64,000 bases of DNA from Cavia porcellus (Eukaryota; Chordata; Mammalia; Rodentia; Caviidae), in NCBI RefSeq assembly GCF_034190915.1, contig NW_026947484.1, forward strand, positions 186,800,982-186,864,981. Reading direction: 5' to 3'. Both the position numbers and the translations under genes were made by a program. The notes below the pieces were generated by a model. That model was not told where the DNA came from and searched no databases. It saw only the letters and a list, made by a program, of their open reading frames with translations. How positions within the stretch are numbered: the stretch's first letter is position 1; every line of letters begins with the position of its first letter. Positions 1-12,203 of the stretch are shown here, piece by piece.

Positions 1-1372
1 ACAGCCCTAAGCTTCCACAATAAAGTTGCATGATTCTCAACAGGCAGGAGATAATGTATCACATTTTCTTAAACTGAGAAACATAATTTTTTTTAAAACT
101 ACTTAAAAAGTTGGGCTCCTTAGTCCCAGCAGAGAAACAAATCTCATTGAGCAAAAAGGGACAACAAAATCACATCTGGCTTCACATTGGCATTAAAAAA
201 GAGGGGAGGAATCCAGATAATTAATAGTAAACTAGTATTCACATAAATGTAAGGTCCCAATTCATACCATCCGTGAAAAAAAAGAATTCAAAGAATTCAA
301 TTTAAAGTGGCCCAAGGTTTACAGTTCCACAAAAAAACTGGCAGAGGCCAATGCTAATCCCATCTAGAGGAATTCAACTGCAATTCGGACTCAATATTTC
401 CCAGAAAATTTCCAAAGAAAATGAAGAGTTGGGGGCTGGGGATTTAGCTCAGTGGTATAAGCGCCTGCCTGGCAAACACAAGGTCATGAGTTTGATCCCT
501 GGTACCCCCCCTACAAAAAATTCACGATGAAAATATTAATAAATATGCAAGGAGGGGGAAATAGTACCTTCAAAGAGAAACATAAAATGGACCATAGAAA
601 AGATCTGCAAGCACCTCAAGTAATGAAATTCTCAGGTACTGAAAATAAAATATTTTAGTAAGTTTTTGAAATAACAGAACAACCAAAAAATCTGGAAAAC
701 AGAAAGTCCATTAAGCGCTATTAACTATACTGAATTAGAACCAAATGGAGTTCAAGAATTAGATGTTAAGTGAAAATTAAAACATTAATGGAGAAACAAA
801 ACAGTAGACAAGATGCAACTAAAAAGAGAAGAGGTAAACTATAAATAGAAAAAAATTATCCAGAATTAAATCTAGTAAGATTTTAAAAAATGACAAAAAA
901 GAGCCAGGATAAAAATTATAATCTAACATATGTACAATAGAGTCCTATTTAGAACAGGCATTATCCGATAAGATGAATGTTTTTACCAAATTGATAAATT
1001 AGATCCAAAAACCCTAAATAGTCCACGCTCCCAAAAAAGTTCACTGTCAGACACGTCTCTGCAAAACTGAAGAACAGGAAGACAGAAAAACACAGACAAA
1101 AGAAAGGACAACACATCTAAGAGGAGTGATGATTAGATTGGCAACTTACTTTTCGGTAACAACAAGACATAGAAAATAATGAGATACAAAAAAAAGAATC
1201 ATAATTCTCCAAGAAAAATAACCACCGATATCAAATAAAACCAGTGAACTGGTTTTCAAAAAAAAAAAAAAATGATTTCTACACATAATCAAACCTGTAG
1301 ATAACCATCCGTGAGTACCAGTGCTATGACTGAAGCCCTCCCCAGCAAACATAAAGTTCATGTGTTGGAAGA
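1..1372 (+). mobile_element. Decayed LINE-1-like (L1M/old HAL1-type) sequence
   Basis: The stretch is A-rich on the plus strand and reads like the degraded 5' and ORF1 part of an old mammalian L1, with repeated runs such as agaacaaccaaaaaatctgg. No frame stays open. An ID SINE sits inside it at 431-520. Similar A-rich sequence resumes after the LTR-like piece, at 1706-1925, so this may be one element. The call comes from style and remembered similarity only and could be wrong in detail. Confidence 0.4.
431..520 (+). mobile_element. ID-type SINE (tRNA-Ala derived)
   Basis: The element begins ggggctggggatttagctca and holds a Pol III A box (TTAGCTCAGTGG) and a B-box remnant (GAGTTTGATCC). A C-run and a short A-rich tail follow. 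This is the ID SINE layout, which is transcribed by Pol III and copied by L1 machinery. I could not find a clean target duplication, so it is not among the newest copies. It is not a functional tRNA gene, since the acceptor stem cannot form. Confidence 0.85.
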
Positions 1373-1705
1373 GTGGTTCTCAGTGTGACCATCCTTCAGG
1401 GGTGAGGCCTGCTAGGAAGTCCTTAAACTAAAAGGGGGTACACTCTCAAAAAAGATTAAAGTAGCTTCCAGGGGACCCTTGAGATCTTGGACAAGCAAGT
1501 GGTTTAAGAGCCAGCTGACTTCTGAATTGCTCAGGTGATACAGCTCTCTCCCTCCAACCGTGCTCCTGCTATATACCACAAGGTTCTGCTAGTACCGAAC
1601 TGCTGCCAGGTTTGTACCACTGAATTCAAGAATTGTGAGCCAAATAAACCTATCTCTTGATGGAATTAGTCTGCCTCAAGTATTTCATGATAGTAAAGAA
1701 AAACA
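1373..1705 (+). mobile_element. MaLR-type LTR remnant
   Basis: The segment ends with a 'gtgagccaaataaacct' block followed by '...caagtatttcatgatagtaa', the arrangement seen at the 3' end of mammalian MaLR LTRs (AATAAA-type signal, then a short R/U5). The 5' part is weakly recognisable. No internal MaLR sequence is seen, so it is probably a solo or partial LTR. Confidence 0.4.
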
Positions 1706-2564
1706 GACAATTTTAAGCTTTAAGAAAAGGCCTCTAAAGGATGTATTCCATCAGAAGGAAGGTGATGCCAGATAGAAAGCCTGAAGAAATGGTGAGAAAA
1801 TGTACTGGTAAATCTATAGGTAAACTTCAGGAAGTATTGACTATATAAAACCTAACTGAGAAAATAATGTTATAAAAATGTAATTTCAAACGTGTGGGAA
1901 ATAATGTATCATTTAATAAATGGTACTCAAACAGATGAGAAGTGTCCCATTCATTTTTCCCATCTGTCAGATGGAGGTAGCCTGTGGTTTGGCTAGCAGC
2001 TGTTGCACCCTCTCGCCCACCTCCCTGTGCCCCTGTGCTCCCCAGTGGACAGTGGACGGGGACAGTATTTTCAGTGCTCTCCCTGTTTACCTAGTGGTGT
2101 CCTCCCAAGCTAACCACTTCATCCTGAGGGCAACCAGCCTGTTAACATGGCACCCCTCCTCCCATTCCTGCCACTTCATATGCTACTGTTGCCTTTTTGA
2201 AAATGGGAAGGGCACCCTGGTGTGATTTAAATCAGGGAGGGAGGAATCTGGGTCCTTTATCTGCGTATCCAACATTCACAGCAAGCTTCCAAATGATTCC
2301 CTGGTTTTAGGCCTGCTTTTCACTGACACAGGTTTACACAGACTTTATAAATAATACTCCCAAGCCACTTCTTAGGTTTTAGTCTAGGGGGCTCCCTGTG
2401 GTATACTGACCCCTCTGTACTGCAGCACAGTCCCTCTTAAAAAAAAGACTAGCTTTGGTATTCCTGTAAACCTGCTCCTGACTTATTTCTTAGGTAGTGT
2501 GAGCTTCAAAAGTCCTGTAAATCCATCTGGTAGTTTCATCCTGAGAGGTGTGGACAGAGTGGCT
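1706..2564. other. No gene seen; LINE-like start, then unassigned DNA
   Basis: Bases 1706-1925 look like a continuation of the decayed LINE before the LTR piece. From 1926 to 2564 the sequence is more GC-balanced and I do not recognise it. A 101-codon open frame at 1920-2225 has no recognisable domain, start context or splice structure, so I do not call it a gene. Confidence 0.3.
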
Positions 2565-2955
2565 GTGTTTATTACTTTTATTTCATTGCTGAGACAAAAT
2601 ACCTGACACCCAAAGTTAAAGGGAAAAAGGCATATCCAGCTCACAGGTTAGAGCTTTCAGTTCATATTGGCTGGGTCTGAGGCAGGGTGGCTTGGCAGAG
2701 GGGCATTAAAGAAGAGAAACAGTTCATGGCGGCAGAAGACAGCAAAAACAAGCCACGGGGAGGCAGCCCTCCTTCTATCCCTGGTGGTAAGTCCAGTCCA
2801 CCAGGATTAGAGCAGAGCTGACCCAATCAGTGAACTGACTCAGCATTTATCACAAATCAATCACATACTCTAGATTCAGTCACCTGTGCAAAAATCCCAT
2901 CTAAAACTGCATGAGGCTTTGGGGGGACAACCAGACACAAATCACAGTAGTAGTT
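2565..2955 (+). mobile_element. LTR-like interspersed repeat, copy A
   Basis: It starts with tattacttttatttcattgc and runs through 'gctgagacaaaatacctgac', 'gcatgaggctttgggg' and an 'accagacacaaatcac' end. The same order of blocks (start, 'ggtttatttcttacag'-like block, 'cagttcatggtggc', 'caatcacaaatgc', 'gcatgaggcctggggg') recurs at 43473-43810. Two independent copies show it is an interspersed repeat. The TG...CA ends of copy B suggest an LTR, but I cannot name the family. Confidence 0.6.
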
Positions 2956-3270
2956 ATTTCATGAGAAAGGTCAATAAACACAGAGCTATTAGCACCAAAG
3001 AGCTTCAGAGACCAGCTGCCAATGAACACCAGCAGCAGAGGCCAGCACTCAGTAAAATCAACCAATTGTGTCCAATACGAGCCAGTATCCAGTATAAGCT
3101 GGTGACAGCCGGAAGCAGCAGCAACTGGCTGCATCTGCTATTGGTGCCCAGCATTATTTGGTGTCATCTGGTGAGATCAGGAGAGTTGCACTTTACTAAT
3201 AGATGATTTCCATCTGAATGGAACAAAAGAACCCTAGGGAAACCAGTTACTTTTAAAAATAGATACTTGC
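2956..3270. other. Unassigned, no gene seen
   Basis: The stretch is moderately GC-balanced, with short open frames on both strands that overlap each other and the adjacent repeat. Nothing in it is recognisable as protein, RNA or a named repeat. Confidence 0.3.
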
Positions 3271-3645
3271 TATAATGAATGGAATTGTGTCCCCCACCAA
3301 ATTAATATAGTAAAGTGCTAATCAGCAATGTGATTATAATTCAAGATGTGGTCAATAAGGAAGTTAAAAGGTTAAGTGAAGCCGCAAGTGTAGAATCTTA
3401 GTCCAACCAGTGTCCTTATAAGAGGAAAAGACACCAGGGTTCTCTGTCTCAGTATCCACAAAACAAAAGTCATATAAGGAGATGGCAAGAAAGCAGACTG
3501 GACAAATCAGGCAGAGACCTCAGCAGAAACCAAGCGCCTTCATCCTGGGCTTCTGACCTCCACAACTACAAGAAAAGAGTGTTCTGGGGTGAAATTCAAC
3601 CACTGTGTGGTATTCTATTACAGCAGTACTGGAGAACTGAGAAAC
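3271..3645 (+). mobile_element. MaLR LTR (MLT1/MST-like)
   Basis: It carries the typical blocks of a MaLR LTR in order: 'aatggaattgtgtcccccacc', 'gatgtggtcaataagg', 'gtgtccttataagaggaaaag', 'catcctgggcttctgacctcc', then 'ggtattctattacagcagtactgg' near the end. These non-autonomous ERVL-related LTRs are common fossils in mammals. There is no internal sequence, so it is probably a solo LTR. Confidence 0.75.
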
Positions 3646-4334
3646 TATCTTACAACTTTCATTAAAATTAAAATTTAAATATGGCATAAAATGATAAAAA
3701 TAATAAAACACAAAATTTTGAATAATTTGAGTAGCTGTGATAAAAGCAGAAGTCACAAAGCAAAAATACTGAGTTAATGCTAGCTTAAAACTACAAAAAA
3801 AAAAAAAACATGATAAAGGTGAGATAAAAATGAGACAGTTTGAAATTGCTTGCAAAGAAATGACCAAGATAAAATTAAGAACTTGTACAAATCTATAGGA
3901 AAAAGACAATGACTAATTTTAAAAGAGCAAAACTTATGATCAGAGAATTCACCAAAAAGCTAAAAGAAAAAAGGCCAATCAACATAAAGAGCAACTTCCT
4001 TATTAATAAAGGTCACAGATACTATGACAGTTATGAGCTATAAATTTTATTTGTGAGATGAGATTAAATTGTATACTTCCCACTGTTAGAAAAGATTGCG
4101 GGCATACTCGGCCATATGTATACTACTGTTTGGCCCATCTCTCCCTATTTATAGAAACTTAACCTAGATAATAAACACACTGACATGCAATATCATACTT
4201 ATCATTCTGATAAAGTTATTTTCTTATGAATACCCCAAGCAAAAAACTTCAGGAACAATGTGATATTATTAATTTTCAAATAAATATACATATAATATAC
4301 AAATCCATATTTCTGGTACTAGGGGCCATACCCA

Positions 4335-4335
<1 letters not shown>
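3646..4335 (+). mobile_element. AT-rich DNA with L1 ORF2-like fragment
   Basis: Roughly 3880-4080 resembles the part of L1 ORF2 that reads 'aaatctata.gaaaaagacaa...agaattcacc.aaaagctaaaag...ccaatcaacat'. The reading frame is lost. The rest is AT-rich and unassigned. Confidence 0.45.

Positions 4336-4382
<47 letters not shown>
4336..4382. repeat. (GTCT)n / (CT)n microsatellite
   Basis: Seven or so GTCT units run into about ten CT units. It lies beside a B1-like piece in the reverse sense, so it may have grown from a SINE tail or linker. Confidence 0.95.
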
Positions 4383-4490
4383 TTCATTTTGAGAAGATCT
4401 TGCAAAATTGCCCATATAAGACTTGAACTCACAGTTCTCCTGCCTCTTCTACCCTCAGTGTTGGTATTAAGGTATATATCACTGTTGCCC
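4383..4490 (-). mobile_element. B1-like SINE fragment
   Basis: Read on the minus strand it has the B1 order: an A-type box region, 'gcaggagaactgtgagttcaag' and 'aagatcttctcaaaatg' before the tail. It is diverged, so it is old. The 'ggtactaggggccat' just before the microsatellite may be the ID-derived half of a composite B1-dID element. Confidence 0.5.
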
Positions 4491-5475
4491 AAATAAATCC
4501 AAGTAATTTCACTAACTACGCCAAAAGATATTTCTGCCACTGCAGCTGCACAGTCAGAAGATACTTCTATGCAAAACTTAAAACTCTAAGCCATGTATAT
4601 TGATGATGTAATTCTCCAGAGTTTCATACACTTCAGTGCTCATTATGTTTGATAGCAATTAAGAAGAAAAAGATACCCTGAATCTTTATATCTCTATCAC
4701 GTTCAAATTACACATACATTTGATGAATGCACATGCTGCTACTCACAAAGGAAAATACGGATTTAATTCTAGTTAAGATTACTAACATACGCATTCAAAT
4801 TTCCATGAAAAAGCTTCATTGGCCTTCTTTGCTCATTATTTTCAAGTAGTTATTTTGGTCTCAAATTTATCTTCCTCATATAAATGACATATGTTTTGAT
4901 ATTTTCACCGCTCCTTCAGCCAGTACACATCCACAAATGATATACTGCACATTAAGCATCTACAATGTAAAATTCACCATGTCTGTCATCCAACCAAAGA
5001 TTACTTTACACACACAGAAAAGGAAAATGCAAAGTATAGCAAGGATAAAATTACCATTAGTAAAGAATAGTAAATGAATCACTTAAATTCAAATCTCAGA
5101 GATACAGAAAATACTTTAGCCAAATCTACAAATTCAAATTTCTAGAAACACAGAAATATTTTAAAGATATTTTTAAGATTATAATTACAATGCATAAAAT
5201 GGAAATATGCTGATGAAGCGTATAGCCGAAAAGAAATTAAAGCACAGAGGTCTAGAGGAATTAAAGACATAGCAGCAGAAACTATCGAATGAAAAGAGGA
5301 AGAACAGTTTTTGGACTGGGTGCCGCCACAAAGATCAGAAGGAGACCACTCCACAAGAGGACAGAGCATGCCCTTCCGTGAACCAGCGGGTGTGGACTGG
5401 CTTGATCCTTAAATTGTCTGACTTTGCAGGCCTAGGATTGGGGTCTGGGCATCTACTTGGAGGATGGCAGTGTGC
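4491..5475. other. Unassigned AT-rich DNA, no gene seen
   Basis: Nothing here is recognisable as coding or RNA sequence. There are short A/T-rich tracts and no open frame above about 75 codons. From about 5290 the base composition rises in GC, but I cannot assign it. Confidence 0.3.
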
Positions 5476-5760
5476 ACTGTGGCAATTGTGAGGGATTTCC
5501 TTCTGCCTTGTTTTTGAAATCCAATGTTTTGTTTCATTTTACTGTTTAGTTTTATTCCTGTTTCTGGTAACCTGAGCAACTATTTTGAAGACAACAATAA
5601 ATGGAGTATGGCAACCATTGTTAAAGTACTGTCATCTTGTTTTAAAAATCCAGAGAGTTGTTGTTGTTGCTGTCATTTTACTTTTGTTGTTGTTTGAAGC
5701 TTGTTTGCATCTTGATTTTTCTGTTTTTTGTTCCTTCTCTTTAAAATAAAAAAGTGTAAA
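5476..5760 (+). mobile_element. L1/HAL1-family 3' end, 5'-truncated
   Basis: It contains the family's 3' signature: 'gtaacctgagcaactatttt', 'gaagacaacaata', 'catcttgttttaaaaatcc', a T-rich block and a terminal 'ctctttaaaataaaaaa'. The same blocks close the elements at 6080-6565, 30100-30511 and 36700-36935. Only the 3' end is present. Confidence 0.65.
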
Positions 5761-5879
5761 ATATGTACTGTGACTTGGGAAGAAACTGTTCAAAGGAAGG
5801 AACAAACGTGATGAAGGATAAGAAGACAGTAAAGGAAAAAATATACATATATACAAGATAGTTAAGGTAGTTATATAGC

Positions 5880-6565
5880 TAGCTTCTGTTACATCATGCT
5901 ACAGTGATATATCTGAACCTATGTTTAGAGCTATTACAATTTGTAATAGCTAAATCTTGGAAACAAGCCAAATGCCTATCAACAGCAGAGTGAATAAAAA
6001 AGATGGTGCATTTGTATTCAGTGGACTATTACTCGGCTATAAAGAAGGATAATCTTGAGGCTTTTATAGGTAAATGGAGACAAATTGAGACCATACTCAT
6101 AAGTGAACTAAAACAAACTCACATTTGAAAATATTATATTGTCTCCCTAGTGTAAAAAAAACTGAAAGAGTAATCAGATTCAAAATGTACAATAGATATT
6201 GTGATAATGAAAGAGAAAGAATGTGCTCAAAAAAAAAGAATAACTGGGATGGGGGAAAGGAGAGAAGGAAGAAGGGAAAAGATTATATGTATATAGGTAT
6301 ACATACATGTATATGTATGTATATATATACAAGATATATAACTATGCTACTAAGCTCTGTTAGTTCATCCAAAAGTACAGTTTGTGCTTTCATTGTTTGA
6401 TTGACTGATAATTTTTGTGCCTAGATCTTGTAACCTGAACAACTATTTCTAAGATAACAATTTGCAATATATTGTTTAGTTTTAATTTCCTACTTTTTAA
6501 AATTCTGTATCATTTCTATCTTTTTTATATTTTGCTTTTTAAAATAAAAAGAAGAATTTTTGAAT
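5880..6565 (+). mobile_element. L1 3' fragment: ORF2 C-terminus and 3' UTR
   Basis: Bases 5925-6150 match the end of L1 ORF2: an 'aatagctaaatcttggaaac', then the 'caaatgcctatcaaca' and 'ggactattactcggctat' blocks. The frame is broken. Next comes a 3' UTR with a G-rich purine tract (6226-6283), then the shared 3' signature 'cctgaacaactatttctaag' and an A-rich end near 6552. This fragment shows that ORF2-bearing L1s here share their last 200-300 bases with the ORF1-only elements. Confidence 0.85.
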
Positions 6566-8589
6566 ATAAAGTAATATTGGTGAGCTGTGGGTTATATTCA
6601 GGTGGCTTATTATTTGTTTACAGGGGTGCTAAAATTGAAATGGATTAAAATGAAGACGGAAAAGTACTTTAGTTTACAAGTGAAATTATCTCAAGCTTAA
6701 TGAAAATTATCAACCCACAGACCCAATAAACTCAATGAGTTACAAACAAAATAAATGTAAAGAAAATTACACCAAGGCATCACTTAATGAGATTGAACAA
6801 GATAAATCTTAAAAGTGAATGGGAAAAGGAGAGTCCATCACAACTGATGACAGGCAAACAGCATTAGAAGCTGTGAGGAGTGGCTGAAGCTGGAGATTGA
6901 TAACAGGGCTAATGCAAGGCCAACCCCAAGAACACAGAGCATCTGAGATGAGCCATGTAAATGAGCTGCTCCAGTTCTGAGAGTGTGAGGCACCCAAGGT
7001 GAGCCAAGCAAGCAAGTTGTTAGGCAGAGGGGTTTCAACTGAAATAGCCTACCGAGTGTATGAATAAACATGCAGCAGTCATTGGGCAGTACTCTCTCTC
7101 ACCAGGAGAACAGGCTCCACCTGACCTGTTTTCTGCATCTTGACTCCTGGTTTTCTTCATCCTCCACCATCCTTTCTCTGGAGTTTCAACAGTTGTGCCA
7201 GATGTGGCAAGTAGCCACTCTGGGATATTCACCTGAATCAACAACTATGCACCCATATAAGGAGTTAAGGATAGGGAGACAAATCACTGGAATGCAACTC
7301 AAGTCACTGGTCAGGTGAAACACTAACATGTTGGCAGTTAGAATAATCGAAGCCACCACTTGGCCCAGTGCTTGTTGCTGTGTAGGTTTCCAGAGTGTCG
7401 TTTTGTGACACTTGCAAAATCCTCGTAGGAAGAAGCCACTGCAGTGGCCATTACTGTTTTCCCAGCCTAGCTGTCCCTACCTTTAAGAGACAAGCAGAGC
7501 ACACAGCCTATTCTTCCCCATCACCCCAGCACATAAACCCTCCTCACCCAGGATCCAGAGCCCAGAGAATGCTGTGTTTTATAGGAAGGAGCTATTATCT
7601 CCCCTGTCCTAGGTGCCACCAGAGCTGCATCTAGAGAGAGACTAAGCCAGTTGTGGCACACCCATGAGGCAAGGGCCTAGTGTTAGAGAGAGGACACAGT
7701 GGAAGTGCAGCACAGGATCCCAAAGCCAAGAGTGAGCAAGGGGGGCTGTGCCAGCATCACACCACCTTCCAGAGGATATTAGAAGCTCCTAATCATGGTG
7801 TACAAGAGGATCCAGCTTTGAAAAACCACCCAGGAATATACATACTAATCAACAGCACAGAACCTGTACATTCAACTGCCTCTGCCCTTCTTGGAGACAT
7901 TTGGAATATATGCCAGAATACAGACATCAGCCAGTCACATTTCCAAAAACACAAATTGGGGATACTTGGAATTGGGGCCCACACTACACACCATTCCAAG
8001 GCATGGTGAGATATTTGGCAGACAGGTTCAACACTCTGTGTGCCCTCACTCCTAGAGAGAGATACAGTGACAGAGACAGAAGAGGAGAAAGGGAGAAAAA
8101 GGAGATGGAGACAGACAGAAAGAAACTGAGATACCAAGTGTAGACTGAGGATCCCCACCCTTATTCCTCCATCATCATCACTGACAGCCTTCCTTAGCAC
8201 TCACCTGTGACCACTGAAAGGTGGAGCTTAGCCTATAGATTGTGCAAAACACTTTGTCCTACTTGGACAGAGATTGAGAAGATAAATCTAGGCAAAAAAA
8301 ATTTCACAACATTTCTTACATCTGAATGTCATTAATACTTAATTTTATAGCCTGTTGTACATTATTATTCTCCCTGTTTTTTCATGTATTAGTGCAAAAG
8401 TAAATATTGTTTTCAAACGAGTTTTTAATTATATGTTAACACAAAGTTTGCCTTTTGTTGTTGATATTATTGGTAATTGTGCTCTCCTCTTAAAACAAGA
8501 CTAGGAATTGAACCTACCACTTGGAACAGATGGAGTGGGTACTCGCATTTACAGACATACCCACAACCCAAGGTACATGACAAAGAGAA
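6566..8589. other. Mostly unassigned; possible old L1 5' region
   Basis: Bases 6690-6800 look like a degraded L1 ORF1 C-terminal piece ('caacccacagacccaataaac'). From about 7640 the sequence has the look of an old L1 5' UTR leading into the ORF1-like sequence at 8590, but this is a weak reading. Open frames of 109 and 135 codons around 7680-8200 overlap on opposite strands and show no known domain. A degraded ID-like piece on the minus strand may lie near 8480-8580. Confidence 0.3.
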
Positions 8590-10548
8590 ATCTATCAGCT
8601 AAAAAAAACACCACATGCTAGTGCTATAGAGATCCATTGCAACTGATCTGCAAGCTTCAACATAAAAGCACAAGAATCATGAGAAAGTAGACAACAAGAT
8701 GCCTTCCAAACTTATCTTCCAAACATATCTTCTCGAACTGATCTGAAAAAATTGAAGTGGAAGAAATTCCACACAAAGAACTTAAAAATTATGGTGTTTA
8801 AAATGATTGGTGCACTCAAGAAATGACAAATCAACAGCTGAATAAATAACTTACTAAAATGATCAATGAGCTCAAGGAAGATACAATACAATAAGAAGCT
8901 AAATTAATGAGACTGATGCAGATATGGAAGAATAGCCCAGTGAAGAGATGGAGGATCTTAAAAAGGACCAAATAGAAAGCTTGGAAATTAAAACCTTCAA
9001 ATAGTACACAACTAATCTCTATAAATTCATCAAAAAGAACAATTTGTGCTCTCACTGTTTGATTGTATAATCACTTTTATGCCTAAGTCTTGTAACCTGA
9101 ACACCTATTTCTAAGATAATAATATACAATATATTAACTAGTATTAATTTCCTACTACTTTTTTTGAAGTTCTGTTTTATTTCTCTTTGTTTTGTTTAGT
9201 TTGTTTTTAAAATAAAAAACTTTAAATAAAGAATATTGAAAGCTTTTAGAGAAAACTGTCAAATTACTGATAAGGTCAAAACTATTGGAATATCAGTAGA
9301 TAGCTCAACAAAAACTTTAAAGGTTGGGAGTATTTGAATGATGTATCTCAAGCCCATGATGAAAATATTGTCAACCCAGATATTATATCCTGCAAAATTA
9401 TCCTCACAAATTAAAAAATAAATAAAGTTGCTCAGAGATAGGTATAAACTAAAGAAATTCATGACCACTAAGCCAGCACCGCAGAAAATACTTAATGGAA
9501 TGTTAGAGTAAAAGAAGACAAACATAACCATGAGAGGAAATAAATTTCATTGAAATAGTAAATAAATGAATGGGAATTAGAAATGAATCAAACACTAGAA
9601 AAGCAATTATCACATGGTTTCCTTTACCTAACCTAAAAAAATCAATTAAAAATATAACATTATAAGAAACCACAAGGTAAACTTCTAGAATGGAAATAAT
9701 GGATTAGGTGGAGAGAAAGCAAAGGAAGGAGATAAATTGAAGCTGAGAAAAATATATTAAATGCTTATTCCAAATTTCCAAAATAAATCTCACTATTCTA
9801 TTTTACAAATATACTTTAATAAAATTTTTAAAAATCACCCTATCAAGTGATTTTTTTTTCTTTCCAACAAAACAGAGCAAAATATAAATTCTTTTTCCAA
9901 ACAGAAAAAAATTTAAAAAGTAACAGAAATTAGTATAGGTCTTTCAATAACACATAATATCAGTGGTCTTGATTCCCCAATTCCAAAACACAAAGTCTGG
10001 CAGACTGGATCCAAAACCAACAATAATCTTATTGCCAGTAAGCAACACATCTCACTGTGAAGACATAGACAGATTAGATGAAAGAATCAGAAATAATACT
10101 CTAACCAATAAGAGCCCTAAGCAAGCAGGAGTAGTTATACTTATATCCAACATAGTAAACTTCAAATTAAAATTAATTGAAAGAGACATATTAACAGAGC
10201 AGTGCATCAAGAAGATGTAGCTATTGTAAATATAAATGTGGACATATCTAATTTCATAAAACAAATACTGCTTAACACAAATGGATGGATAATCCCAAAT
10301 ACAATCATTGGGGAGATTTCAATAACCCACTCTCACAAATGAATAGATCAACAAGACAAAGCAACAACAACAACAAAGAAACATCAGAGTTAAACTACAT
10401 TATAGACCAAATGCAACGAGAAAATTAGAGAATATTCCATCCAATAACAGCAGAATATACATTCTTTTCATCACTCTGCAGAACTTTCTTGAAAACAGAT
10501 CATCTTTTATGCCATAAGACAAAAGAACTGAGATAATGTCATACATCT
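8590..10548 (+). mobile_element. Old L1, ORF1 and start of ORF2 (host of later insertions)
   Basis: About 8690-8980 and 9238-9530 read as ORF1 (coiled-coil region, then the C-terminal block ending near 'gaaattcatgaccactaagcc'). From about 9900 the endonuclease part of ORF2 follows ('gcagactggatccaaaacc', 'attcttttcatcactctgc'). All frames are broken. The L1 resumes at 14081-14438 and again at 17842, with an MaLR LTR and two half-LINEs between. A deletion has removed much of the reverse transcriptase part. Confidence 0.7.
8983..9237 (+). mobile_element. 5'-truncated L1 3' end nested in the old L1
   Basis: The insert carries 'caatttgtgctctcactgtttg', 'cttgtaacctgaacacctat' and an A-rich end, matching the 3' end at 6350-6560. 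It interrupts the ORF1 of the older L1, and the short word gaaagctt (8975-8982 and 9238-9245) may be its target duplication. Confidence 0.7.
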
Positions 10549-10741
10549 AGTTATGGTTTAGACCTAAAATGTTCCCCCAAAAGGATCATGTGCTCAGAGG
10601 ATGGACTTTTCAAAGGTTGGGTGCTATACTCATCAATGCATTAACCCATTGATGAGTTCAGAGTGGAATGTGCTTCTAGGAGGTGAGATCTGATCAGAAG
10701 ACATGCATCACTAGACATGTGACCTGAAAGACTATATTATT
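10549..10741 (+). mobile_element. MaLR-type LTR, left part (split by half-LINE)
   Basis: It begins 'ttatggtttagacctaaaat' and contains 'gttcccccaaaaggatcatg' and 'cattaacccattgatgag'. It continues after the half-LINE at 13902-14080 with 'gtgagccaaaataaatttc' and 'gggtgttttgttccaatgatg'. Together the two parts form one LTR inserted in the old L1. Confidence 0.6.
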
Positions 10742-10761
10742 GTCCCTGACTATTCTCTTTT
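10742..10761. repeat. Target-site duplication, left copy of half-LINE 1
   Basis: gtccctgactattctctttt is identical to 13882-13901. Both copies belong to the interrupted LTR, so the 20-base duplication marks the insertion exactly. Confidence 0.95.
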
Positions 10762-12203
10762 TTTTTTTTAATTTTATTTAAGGAGAAAAGAAAAAAAAAG
10801 CAGGGAAAGGGTACAAGTTATACAGATTTACAGAAAAAAAAATGAACAGTAGGAAATCACTAGTTAATGGATTACATATTGTCATCTTAGAAATAATTGT
10901 TCAAGTCACAAAATTAAAGCTTGTAAAGTGGACATTCCATCAATGATACTGCAAACAGTTCTGTTCATTGATCCAATAAAACTCTGTGATATCATTTTCT
11001 ATCTTATACACTTAAATATACATGCAGTTATATAGTTTGGAGCACTTTCTTTTCCTCTTTTGTACCATGACTATTACACATTTTGGGTTTCATTGCTCCC
11101 ATGGTTCTTATTACTTTTTTGGAAGAGAGTAAAACCAAATGTGACATAACAGAACAGAATCGGTCAAGTCAAAAGAGTGGGCATAATAGATAATGTAAAA
11201 ACATAATACAAGGTGATCAACAATGGTTACCATAATGTCTCCCGCTATCTCTAATGAATTGCCTATATCGTTAGTTATAATACAATTGAATAAAACAGTA
11301 AAGAATAAAACCGACAAAACCAAAACATTGGAGACATTGTAGGTCTTCAAAAGTAGATAAAAGTCAACGAGAATGGGCGTCATAACGAATCTCATTATCT
11401 TCACAGCTGATGCCTAAACTTTCGAACCTGATACTATCCAGCAAAACAGAATAGGGGAACATCAGTTAAAAACCAGATGGTGAGAGTAATACAGGGATTT
11501 AAATCAAGGTAATGAAAAGTCAAAGTGGGTTACTATAATATATCCTGCTATTTTTTTTCCTTTAATTAAAAGGATAAAGATAAAAAAGTAAATAATGGAG
11601 TGGAGAATGAGATAAAAGAGGGCATAACAACGAAACAGCGCAGATCAAAATATAACCATTTAAGCAGAATAGTGTTTCACCACCAGATAATCCTAACCTA
11701 AAAGTAGTTACCATATTGTCTCTTTCTTTGAAATCCTTGAGTACAACTTCGTATACTGTAGCATTAAGTATATCAAAACAATGTAAAACCATTCAAGAGA
11801 ATGACAGCATTACAGGGTATTTAGAATTGACTAACAGAAAATGAACAATGGTTTCTGTGTAATCTCCTTGTCTTTAAAACGTTTTTGCTTATACTATCGT
11901 ACATAATAAAATCCAATAAGATACAGCCTATTTAGACCATTGGAGACAGAAGGACAAAAGCTAGGTGAGACTTCAAAACAAGATGATACTAAATCAGTAT
12001 TACCTATTAAGATGTCATTTTCTCCAAAATAGCTGTTCCTATTATCCAATCTTCTCTGCCTCATTTCTGTTGAGCTCTTTTTCTGTCAGTAGCTGTCAGT
12101 TTGTCTTCTTCATTTTGCTCTCTGCTCCATTCGTTGTGGCCTCTCTGCCATTATTTCTGGATTCTTTGTATGTTTCTTTTTTTAGAATATCCTGCAATAC
12201 TCT
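10762..12203 (-). repeat. Half-LINE 1 3' region with ~150-base repeat units
   Basis: On the minus strand the region after ORF1 repeats a diverged unit. It is recognisable from variants of 'gacattatggtaaccattg', followed by a 'cttgttttgaagtc' block and a T-rich stretch. It is collinear with 29231-30511. The last 330 bases are the 3' end shared with L1 copies, including 'gaaaagaaagtgctc' and a final AATAAA-type signal (10773-10778 on the plus strand). Confidence 0.8.

Noticed and set aside
432..505. tRNA-Ala-like gene
   Set aside because: A and B boxes are present, but there is no pairing acceptor stem, and an A-rich tail follows. It is an ID SINE, as is 54079-54181.
1920..2225. 101-codon open frame as a gene
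   Set aside because: No recognisable domain or codon pattern, with a T/C-rich chance composition.
2886..3206. Overlapping 106- and 77-codon frames
   Set aside because: They lie on opposite strands and partly inside an interspersed repeat, with no domain.
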